Assembly: GCA_944363565.1 (NCBI GenBank)
Contig: CALVUI010000002.1
Span: forward strand, 142,408-206,407
DNA length: 64,000 nt
Source: an uncultured Bacilli bacterium
GTDB lineage: Bacteria; Bacillota_I; Bacilli_A; RFN20; CAG-826
Direction: 5' to 3'
Shown here: positions 46,693 to 53,476 of the stretch, piece by piece
How the letters are laid out: the number at the start of each line of letters is the position of its first letter
Position numbering within the stretch: the first letter of the stretch is position 1
The notes under the pieces: model-generated
Told to the model about the DNA's origin: nothing
Seen by the model: the letters and a program-made list of their open reading frames with translations, nothing else
Database searches by the model: none
Translations under genes and position numbers: made by a program

Positions 46693-48138
46693 ATGAATAA
46701 GAGAAAATCCGCGGCCCTGGTCCTCACCCTGGGGCTTTTGGCTTCCTGCCAGCCGGGAACCGGCGCCGCCCCCTATGACGACGATACGACCTTCAACGGG
46801 ACCAAATACTACGAAACGGTGGAAACGCGGGCCAAGTTCGACCGCCAGTTCGAAAGGAACATCGACGAACACCTCGAAGGCGGCCACCTCAACGACGCCT
46901 ACTGGAATACCCTCGAGGGGGTTTGGCAAAACGACTCCTCGACCAGGCCCCACAACGGGATGAACAACCGCAACCTCTTCTATGTCGAGGACGGCGATGA
47001 AACCTACCTTGGTTTCCGGGGCCGGGGCCTTTACTCCAGGGATGCGGATCTAAGGAGGACCGAGGATGGGCAAGCCTATCCCGAAGGGGCCGGCATCATC
47101 TCCAAGGAGAAGCTGGTCCCGGGCCGTTATGAGATCGAAATGGCGGCCTTCCCGCGTTACGGGGGCATCTCGGCCTGCTGGACTTATCTCACGGAAACCG
47201 GGAACGAAGCCACCGACCAAAACGAGATCGACATCGAGATCGGGGGCCATACCGACGGGGAAACCTTCAAGTACTTCTGGGCCACCAGCTGGACCACCCA
47301 TAGCAACAAGCAGACGGTCGACGTCGACGTCAGCAAGATCCTCTATCTCAACGACGGGAACTTCCACAAGTACACCTTCGACTGGTATACCGATTACCTC
47401 GATACGGATCTCGGACGCGTCGACTGGTTCATCGACGGGATTTTGGTGGCCTCGGTCCGCGGGTCCCTGGTCACCGACAAGGAAATGCCCCTATGGATCG
47501 GCCTTTGGTTCCCGGCCTGGACCAACAACGCCGTCTTCGATACCGACTACATGCTGATGAAGTCCTTCACCTTCACGGCCTTCGACGAAACCCAGTACTA
47601 CAACGAAACCCGGACCAATGCCGGCTACACCCAGACCACCCCGAGCGAGGCTAATATCAAGACCCTCCCCTATAGCGAGGTCCTTAACCTCAATAAACTT
47701 TCCAACGGCGACTTCGAGACCTGGGACGAGGTGCCCTTGGATGGGACCCATTACGGTTGGGAAGTCCCCTCGTCCAACAAGGGCGAGGTCAAGACCGTTG
47801 GCCTTAATGGCAACCAGGCCCTGGCCCTCACTTCCGGCGAAGGACGGGCCTACACCAGGCAAAAACTCGAGGAAACCTACGAGGGTTTCAAATACGACTA
47901 TTCCTTCGATGCCCGCTTGAGCGATGCCACCAGCAAAGGCAAGGTCGAAATCCATTACGTCAGCAAGCTCGGCAAGGACATCACCGATCCCTTGGTCATC
48001 GATATCGAAGGGACGGAGATGAAAAACTACAAGGGTTCGATTGTGATTCCGGAAAAGACCCGGAACCTCGAATTCAGGATCTATGGCGAAAGCGGGACGA
48101 CCTACGTCGACAACGCTTCCATGGTCTACGTCAGATAA
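46693..48138 (+). CDS. GH16 glycanase lipoprotein with C-terminal carbohydrate-binding domain
   Basis: A 481-residue protein with lipobox LTLGLLASCQPG. The GH16 domain spans residues ~45-300, with the active-site strand QNEIDIEIGG near residue 178. The spacing is ExDxE, as in lichenase/XTH-type branches, not the ExDxxE of the two laminarinase-type paralogues in this locus, so its substrate or linkage may differ. Residues ~330-481 (NKLSNGDFETWDEVPLDG onward) resemble a CBM4/9-type beta-sandwich. It is divergently transcribed from the ABC operon under the same operators. Confidence 0.88.
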   Translation: MNKRKSAALVLTLGLLASCQPGTGAAPYDDDTTFNGTKYYETVETRAKFDRQFERNIDEHLEGGHLNDAYWNTLEGVWQNDSSTRPHNGMNNRNLFYVEDGDETYLGFRGRGLYSRDADLRRTEDGQAYPEGAGIISKEKLVPGRYEIEMAAFPRYGGISACWTYLTETGNEATDQNEIDIEIGGHTDGETFKYFWATSWTTHSNKQTVDVDVSKILYLNDGNFHKYTFDWYTDYLDTDLGRVDWFIDGILVASVRGSLVTDKEMPLWIGLWFPAWTNNAVFDTDYMLMKSFTFTAFDETQYYNETRTNAGYTQTTPSEANIKTLPYSEVLNLNKLSNGDFETWDEVPLDGTHYGWEVPSSNKGEVKTVGLNGNQALALTSGEGRAYTRQKLEETYEGFKYDYSFDARLSDATSKGKVEIHYVSKLGKDITDPLVIDIEGTEMKNYKGSIVIPEKTRNLEFRIYGESGTTYVDNASMVYVR

Positions 48139-49150
48139 TCGATTTGACGGGTCCGGTCGAAGAACCGGGCAGGAATGTGGCGCGCACCTCGCAGAGCTCG
48201 GGGTGCGCGTTTTCTTTGTCGTCCATGTTCTCGATCAGCTTTTGAGCCAGTAGACGCCCAATGGCATCGGTGTCCTGTTTGACGGTGGTGAGGGCCGGGC
48301 TGAAGGTCTGGCCGATCGGAAGGCCGTCGAAGCCGGTGACGGAGATGTCGTCGGGGCACCGGAGCCCGGCTTCCCGGATCGTGCTGATGCCAGCCATCGC
48401 CGAATAGTCGTCGGGGTACATGATGGCGGTCGGCGGATTGGCCCGCCTAAGCAAATTCATGGTGATGTTCTTGACCGAATCGGCGTCGGTGTAGAGGGTC
48501 TCGAGGAGCATGCGGTCGCTGAAGGGGATACCGGCTTCGGCGATGGCGTCCTTGAAGCCCTGGACCCGGTACTTGGTGATGTCGCTATCTTCGCCGTGGA
48601 TGAAGACGATCTTGCGGTGTCCCAGATCAAGGAGGTGCTTGGTCATCTTCTTCATCTTTTGGTAGTTGTCGCTATAGACGCCGGTCATCTTGTCGCCCAT
48701 GTAGTCGAAGGCGACCTTCGGGATGTTGGAGTCAATGACTTCCTTCATCTCCTCGTCTTCGAAGTCGCCGAAAAGCAAGGCTCCCGCCACCGAACGGCTG
48801 ACGCAGTTTTGGTAGAAGGTCCCATCCCGTCCGGTCAGGTTCTTGGAAACGAAGAGGAGGTCATAGTTACGGGAATTCACTTCCTGTTGGAAGGAATCGA
48901 GGATCTCGGTGAAGAGGGCGTGGCGGAAGGTCGAGATGTTGGTGCCGAAATAGGCTAGGACGCCGATGTTGTAGCTACTCCCTTTGCTTAAGGCCTTGGC
49001 CCCGGCATCGGGAATGTAGTTCATCTGCTTCATGACCCGGTTCACCTTGGCCTTCGTTTCCTCGGGAATCGACGGGTAGTCGTTTATGACCTTCGAGACC
49101 GTCGAAGGGGAAACCTTGGCCTTGACGGCAATATCGTAAATCGTAACCAT
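48131..49150 (-). CDS. LacI-family transcriptional regulator
   Basis: A 339-residue protein. The N-terminal helix-turn-helix and hinge are VTIYDIAVKAKVSPSTVSKVINDYPSIPEETKAKV. The C-terminal periplasmic-binding-like domain includes IGVLAYFGTNISTFRH, AGALLFGDF and ISVTGFDGLPIGQTFSPALTTVKQD. LacI proteins bind GAAAnCGnTTTC-type palindromes, which flank this gene on both sides, so it is the likely local repressor. No such site lies in its own upstream region. It overlaps the convergent GH16 stop by 8 bases. Confidence 0.95.
   Translation of the reverse strand: MVTIYDIAVKAKVSPSTVSKVINDYPSIPEETKAKVNRVMKQMNYIPDAGAKALSKGSSYNIGVLAYFGTNISTFRHALFTEILDSFQQEVNSRNYDLLFVSKNLTGRDGTFYQNCVSRSVAGALLFGDFEDEEMKEVIDSNIPKVAFDYMGDKMTGVYSDNYQKMKKMTKHLLDLGHRKIVFIHGEDSDITKYRVQGFKDAIAEAGIPFSDRMLLETLYTDADSVKNITMNLLRRANPPTAIMYPDDYSAMAGISTIREAGLRCPDDISVTGFDGLPIGQTFSPALTTVKQDTDAIGRLLAQKLIENMDDKENAHPELCEVRATFLPGSSTGPVKSII
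48181..48218 (+). terminator. Terminator of the GH16/CBM gene, located inside lacI
   Basis: CGCGCACC (48181-48188) pairs with GGTGCGCG (48202-48209) and is followed by TTTTCTTTG. It falls within the 3' coding end of the convergent LacI gene. Confidence 0.7.
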
Positions 49151-49198
49151 AAGCGCACTTCCTCTTGTTGGTTATGTGGTTCTAATATTTTACCTCTT

Positions 49199-50023
49199 TT
49201 ACATTTTTTTACTATCGATTTTTCTTAGGCCTTTCCTAACCAAATCGGGGTAATAACGGGGGTTTATCGATATGTCGAAGAGGTAGGTGCAATAAAGGGC
49301 GTTGGCGAGGCTCGCAAAGCCATTGTAGGCGAGGGCGAAAATCAGGATGATGATCCATTCCCCGATGACGTTTCCGATTAATTCATAAAGGAAAAACGGC
49401 AGGAAATATAGGAGGGTGATTCCGAGGCTCTTAAGGAAAGAACCGACGTAAAACCTAACCGAATTCATCAATAACCGCCCCATACCCCCTTCGTAAAGGA
49501 CGTATTGGGGCTGGTAGAAAAGAAAGAGGGAAGCCAGGACGTAAAACAAGACGTAACTGAGGCCCAAGAGGATCGGGGTCCAGGTGTCCCCCAGGCCCAT
49601 GGCCCCGAGGGAGCCGATATCGAGTTTGAGCAAGAGATAGAGGACCCCGATCAGGAAGTGGGAAAGGAGGCCCTCCTTGTAGTTCTTCCTGATCCCGGTA
49701 AAGAAGTCGGCCTGGAAGGAAGAACCCTCCCCGTAGATGGTCTTCCGGTAGAAGTAATAGGTCCCCGCGCTTCCGAGACCCATGAGGGAAAAGAGGATGG
49801 CCAGGACCCCATAGACCAAGAGGATCGAATACATGTTCGTAGGATCGACGAAGCCACTTAAAGAACAAAACAAAAGCCAAAGGATGCTGGGGATCAGGAA
49901 AAGGGCGCTGCAGATCGAACAAAGGAAGATATCGATGAAGCGGAAACGGACCAGATCGAAGAACTGATTGAAACGGCTAAGGGGTAGAAGCAGTCCCGTC
50001 TCTTGTCCCTTCTTACTTTCCAT
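49199..50023 (-). CDS. DUF624/YesL-like membrane protein
   Basis: A 274-residue, five- to six-segment membrane protein. It opens with a soluble stretch LSRFNQFFDLVRFRFIDIFLCSICSALFLIPSILWLLF and contains GSAGTYYFYRKTIYGEGSSFQADFFTGIRKNYKEG, typical of DUF624/YesL proteins found beside sugar ABC operons. Its function is unknown in the family. It overlaps the upstream gene by 11 bases and is the last of a three-gene operon. Confidence 0.75.
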   Translation of the reverse strand: MESKKGQETGLLLPLSRFNQFFDLVRFRFIDIFLCSICSALFLIPSILWLLFCSLSGFVDPTNMYSILLVYGVLAILFSLMGLGSAGTYYFYRKTIYGEGSSFQADFFTGIRKNYKEGLLSHFLIGVLYLLLKLDIGSLGAMGLGDTWTPILLGLSYVLFYVLASLFLFYQPQYVLYEGGMGRLLMNSVRFYVGSFLKSLGITLLYFLPFFLYELIGNVIGEWIIILIFALAYNGFASLANALYCTYLFDISINPRYYPDLVRKGLRKIDSKKM

Positions 50024-50672
50024 CCTCGTCGTACCTCTCTAGCAAAAACCGGACCGTCCGTAGACCGTTCTCCGTCTTCCCCTCATCCGAGTAGGACCCG
50101 AAATTCGGGGAAGCGGACCGTAGGAGCATGTAGACGTCCTCCCCCAGTCCTTCTTTTTCGAAGGAGCCAAAGGGTGAGAAATCGATGGGGTAGGCCTCAT
50201 CGAAGGCGTCGAAGACCTTGAGGGCGTAGGCCTGCTCCCCGACCTCGAAATACTCCGCTCCCACGGGAATCCCCAGTTCCCCGATGAGTTCATCATCAAA
50301 GGGAATCCAGTCTTTGAGGATTTCCGGAACGTCGTGAAGATTGTTTTCCACGGTGGAGGAGGTCAAAAGAAGGATGTCGGCTTCAACCCCGAAGGCCGTG
50401 TAGTAGCTATTGATGTTCTCGTCGTCCGGGCTATAGGGATTGAGGGAAACGTTTTCCACCCCATAAGACCCAAAGGCCTCATAGAGATTATCAACCAACT
50501 CCTCGTCTTTGAACTTGTAACACTCGGCGAAGATGTTGATCGTTTCCTCGGGCTTGAAGGCGTTGACGCTGGTGATGGGCCAATACCAAGCCACCAGGGA
50601 AACGAGGAAAAATATCGGCAAAAGCCAGCCGTATGTCGTGAAATAGTCGTGGAGCCGGAGTTTTTTAGCCAT
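50013..50672 (-). CDS. Membrane-anchored protein resembling one lobe of a solute-binding protein
   Basis: A 219-residue protein. One hydrophobic segment (about residues 13-33) anchors a largely acidic extracellular domain whose start, ETINIFAECYKFKDEELVDNLYEAFGSYGVENVSL, followed by ADILLLTSSTVENN, recalls the first lobe of extracellular sugar-binding proteins. It is too short for a full two-lobe protein and lacks a lipobox. No family assignment is certain. It is co-transcribed with the DUF624 gene. Confidence 0.6.
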   Translation of the reverse strand: MAKKLRLHDYFTTYGWLLPIFFLVSLVAWYWPITSVNAFKPEETINIFAECYKFKDEELVDNLYEAFGSYGVENVSLNPYSPDDENINSYYTAFGVEADILLLTSSTVENNLHDVPEILKDWIPFDDELIGELGIPVGAEYFEVGEQAYALKVFDAFDEAYPIDFSPFGSFEKEGLGEDVYMLLRSASPNFGSYSDEGKTENGLRTVRFLLERYDEDGK

Positions 50673-51156
50673 CTTTCTCCGCCTTCAAAACAACATCGTC
50701 ATAGGTCGTGAGAAAATAGTCCCCTCCTTCTTCCGGAATGAAATCACCAACTAGGGGATAACGGACCCGGAAGAGACGGTTTTCGTCCACTTCGATGACA
50801 TCCATGGCCCTGGTTTCCAAACCCAGATACGTTTCCGTTTCCTTATGGATCCCAACCACCTTGACCCGATTCCGATACATCGTCTTCGAAAGGGCCTTGG
50901 TGGCAAAGGCCACATAGGCCCTAAGGGGCACGATCTCATAGAAGACGATGTAGGTTTCCGCCACCAAAAAGAGGACCGAAATCAGAACACCGAGGGCAAT
51001 GAAATAATACTGGGTAGCCCTAGTCTGGAGGAAACCCAAGGTAAGAGCCAGGCCGACGAACAAAAGCAAAATGGCTCCCATGAGGGTCACCCTTAGCCAA
51101 ATGGCCCGATGGGCCTTTTGGAGTTTGGAAACGCTTATGAAATCGGTTTCTGACAT
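50665..51156 (-). CDS. Two-helix membrane protein, first gene of a three-gene accessory operon
   Basis: A 163-residue protein with two hydrophobic segments (about 24-45 and 50-75) and a cytoplasmic beta-rich tail (KVVGIHKETETYLGLETRAMDVIEVDENRLFRVRYP). It is not recognised. TATCAT lies 7 bases before the ATG. A class A operator (51139-51150) is embedded in codons 3-6, encoding S-E-T-D-F-I, so the gene appears leaderless with its repressor site inside the coding start. Confidence 0.6.
   Translation of the reverse strand: MSETDFISVSKLQKAHRAIWLRVTLMGAILLLFVGLALTLGFLQTRATQYYFIALGVLISVLFLVAETYIVFYEIVPLRAYVAFATKALSKTMYRNRVKVVGIHKETETYLGLETRAMDVIEVDENRLFRVRYPLVGDFIPEEGGDYFLTTYDDVVLKAEKDG
51139..51150. 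promoter_or_regulatory. Class A operator inside the first codons of the three-gene membrane operon
   Basis: GAAATCGGTTTC, identical to the sites at 46529 and 46660, begins 7 bases into the coding sequence. Confidence 0.65.
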
Positions 51157-51163
51157 CTGACTA

Positions 51164-51169
51164 ATGATA
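51164..51169 (-). promoter_or_regulatory. -10 element of the leaderless membrane operon
   Basis: TATCAT on the reverse strand, 7 bases before the ATG at 51156. Confidence 0.5.
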
Positions 51170-51173
51170 AGAC

Positions 51174-51206
51174 AAAGGGCCCCCGAACGGAGGCCCTTTT
51201 GCCTAG
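51174..51206 (-). terminator. Terminator after the surface-protein gene
   Basis: Inverted repeat GGGCCTCCG-TTC-GGGGGCCC (imperfect) followed by TTTG on the reverse strand. The T tract is short, so it may be weak. Confidence 0.55.
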
Positions 51207-51221
51207 AAAGGATATGGACTA

Positions 51222-53267
51222 TTAGGCCCGGTTCTTCCGATGGCGGTAGATGGCGATCCCACCGACTAAGACGATGGTCCCGAGGCCGGCGAAGAGGGCC
51301 AGGATCATGAGAGAGGAATTGCCATTGCCATCGAATCCGAAGAAGGAAATGGCGTTGTTGGCAGCCACGTAGGTTCCTTCCGGATTGAGGTTGGAATGAT
51401 CCCTCAGGTATTGGATGGTGTTCCCATAGGTCGTCTTGTTGGCACCGTCCCCGTCGACGATTCCATCGACCAGGGCCTTGATGGCCGGGTCGGTCACGCC
51501 GTCGTAGGCGGTCAGGACTTCGTTGAGACGGGCATCATGTTCCCCGTCGATGAGGTAGCAGATGCTGCCATTCTCATCACGCCAGGCATCACCATGGGTG
51601 CTCGCGGCGGCATGGGCCTTGGCGGCCAAGAAGTCGTCATTGTCGTAGGTATCAACTTTGGTTGGCAGATCCGGACCATTCTTCCCGGCCACGATGGTGA
51701 GGTCGGTGAAGGCCCCGTCAACGAGGTTGAGCAACTGGACACCAGCGCCCCAACGACCCTCCTGATTCATACTGATTTGGAAGAAGGTGGTCGCAGCCGT
51801 GATATTGTGGGCGGTCGCGCTGATGAAGCTACTGTAGACCCAGCATTCGACCACTCCGTCGTCCCCACCCACGTCGTAAGTGAGGTTGAAGGGCTTGCCA
51901 TTGACATATTGACGGGCAAGAGGAGTCGGAACTTCGTCGGCCCCATCCCCATAGGCGAAGAAGTAGGCAGTGTCGCCCCAACCGGCATTCATGACCGGAT
52001 CGATCTGAGGAATTAGCAAATTGACATTGAAGCCGAAGGCTTCGGTAACGGTTACCGCGACCATGTCGCTGGCCAAGACCTTTTCCGCTTCCCCGTAAAC
52101 CGTCACGGTGACGTTGACCGGTTCGGCGGTGACTTCAAGGGCCTTGATGGTGGCTTCGAGTCCGTTCCCGGTGACTTCAACAGTTTCGGGATCAGCCGAA
52201 GCCCAAACGATCGACTGATATTCGGTACCGGTCAGAGTTGCGGTGACTTCGGTCTCCATGAATTGTTCGATCTCAAGGGTTTCTGCGCCGATTTCGATAC
52301 CACTGACCTCAGCGGCGGCCATGACGGTGACCGGATAGAGACCGCTGGTTTTTCCAGAAGCGGTCGTATATTCGACTTTGATGGTGGTGCTCCCCGCCCC
52401 AACGCCGGTAACGACGCCTTCTTGAGTAACGGAGGCTACTTTGTCATTTTCGCTCGACCAAGCCACGGCCGTGTATTCGGTCCCGGCCGTCACGGGCTTC
52501 AAGGTTTCAGAAGCCCCGATCGTGAGCTCGTGTTCCCCGTCGGTCTTGACGTAGGTAACGTCTTCGGTCTTGGTGGCACCATTAGATTGGAAATTAAGAG
52601 TATCGCCAACGGCGAGTCCATTTAGGCCGGTCACGGTATAAATGCAATCGGTCATATGGCCTTCCATGATGATCCCATCCCTATTAATGACACAGAGCCA
52701 TTCCACATCGGTGGTATTGAACAAGAAATGGGCTTCGAGATTCTTATAGTACCCAGAGCCGGCAAGATAGGAGAAAGCCGCCAGGTTATCGACATGGGCA
52801 TTGATGGTCATGACGACCTTGCAGTTCTCGATGGTCCCGTTGTTTTGATAGGCAAGGGGGCGAACCATGCTGATACGGCTTTCCGGCGAATAGGTCTCAA
52901 CGGTAAGGTTCTTGACCGTCCCGTTGGCATTGATGATATTGAAGAGCGAGTTTTCTCTCTTCATCTCGACGTTATAGATCTTGTGGCCATTCCCATCGAA
53001 GGTGCCGGCATACTCCCCGGGCATTTGCGGTAGGGTGATATCCGAGACATCGATGTCGTTTTCAAGACGGATATTGGAGTTGAGATAGGTCGGTCCCTTG
53101 AAGATATCGATCAAGTCCTGAGCCGTCTTAACCAAAACCGTTCCATCTTCCGCCGTATCGACGGCAATGGCCTGTTCAGGCGAATGCAATGCCGAGGCCA
53201 CCCCGCCCGCGGCAAGGGCGATGCCTCCCATGGCAAGTAGGGCTACGGCTATTAGTTTTCTTTTCAT
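51222..53267 (-). CDS. Surface protein with bacterial Ig-like (BIG2) repeats and C-terminal anchor
   Basis: A 681-residue protein starting at MKRKLIAVALLAMGGIALAAGG, a signal peptide without a lipobox. It contains a beta-helix-like part (DLIDIFKGPTYLNSNIRLENDIDVS, GTFDGNGHKIYNVEMKR), then two BIG2-type domains (VAWSSENDKVASVTQEGVVTGVGAGSTTIKVEY; SGIEIGAETLEIEQFMETEVTATL), a large extracellular domain and a C-terminal hydrophobic helix plus RHRKNRA tail. There is no LPxTG motif, so it is probably membrane-anchored. Class A and cre-like sites upstream put it in the glucan regulon. Confidence 0.8.
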   Translation of the reverse strand: MKRKLIAVALLAMGGIALAAGGVASALHSPEQAIAVDTAEDGTVLVKTAQDLIDIFKGPTYLNSNIRLENDIDVSDITLPQMPGEYAGTFDGNGHKIYNVEMKRENSLFNIINANGTVKNLTVETYSPESRISMVRPLAYQNNGTIENCKVVMTINAHVDNLAAFSYLAGSGYYKNLEAHFLFNTTDVEWLCVINRDGIIMEGHMTDCIYTVTGLNGLAVGDTLNFQSNGATKTEDVTYVKTDGEHELTIGASETLKPVTAGTEYTAVAWSSENDKVASVTQEGVVTGVGAGSTTIKVEYTTASGKTSGLYPVTVMAAAEVSGIEIGAETLEIEQFMETEVTATLTGTEYQSIVWASADPETVEVTGNGLEATIKALEVTAEPVNVTVTVYGEAEKVLASDMVAVTVTEAFGFNVNLLIPQIDPVMNAGWGDTAYFFAYGDGADEVPTPLARQYVNGKPFNLTYDVGGDDGVVECWVYSSFISATAHNITAATTFFQISMNQEGRWGAGVQLLNLVDGAFTDLTIVAGKNGPDLPTKVDTYDNDDFLAAKAHAAASTHGDAWRDENGSICYLIDGEHDARLNEVLTAYDGVTDPAIKALVDGIVDGDGANKTTYGNTIQYLRDHSNLNPEGTYVAANNAISFFGFDGNGNSSLMILALFAGLGTIVLVGGIAIYRHRKNRA

Positions 53268-53281
53268 ATTTTTCTCCCCAT

Positions 53282-53322
53282 AACCTAAAGAGCCCAAACG
53301 GGTCTCTTGCTGGCCATAGGTT
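53282..53322 (-). promoter_or_regulatory. Leader stem-loop directly before the surface-protein start
   Basis: Outer arms AACCTA/TAGGTT enclose inner arms AAGAG-CCC/GGG-CTCTT, ending 3 bases before the GGGGAG ribosome-binding site. Confidence 0.5.
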
Positions 53323-53330
53323 AAAAATGG

Positions 53331-53342
53331 GAAAGCGGTTTC
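53331..53342. promoter_or_regulatory. Class A operator upstream of the surface-protein gene
   Basis: GAAAGCGGTTTC. The promoter itself could not be placed with confidence. Confidence 0.6.
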
Positions 53343-53386
53343 GCAATTAGCGATTTTTCGCCTATTTTTACTAGCAACCATCGCAA

Positions 53387-53400
53387 TGTAAGCGTTTTCT
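53387..53400. promoter_or_regulatory. cre-like site upstream of the surface-protein gene
   Basis: TGTAAGCGTTTTCT fits the full CcpA cre consensus (WTGNAANCGNWNNCW with the preceding A). Confidence 0.65.
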
Positions 53401-53424
53401 TCGATGATTGCTAGATATAGGTTA

Positions 53425-53451
53425 GAAAGCGCTTACAGGAAAACCGCTTTC
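53425..53451. promoter_or_regulatory. Adjacent class B and degenerate class A palindromes
   Basis: GAAAGCGCTTAC (53425-53436) followed by AAAACCGCTTTC (53440-53451), a one-base variant of class A. They lie between the GH81 stop and the surface-protein gene. Confidence 0.5.
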
Positions 53452-53476
53452 CTTTTTACATTTTCCGACGTTGAAA

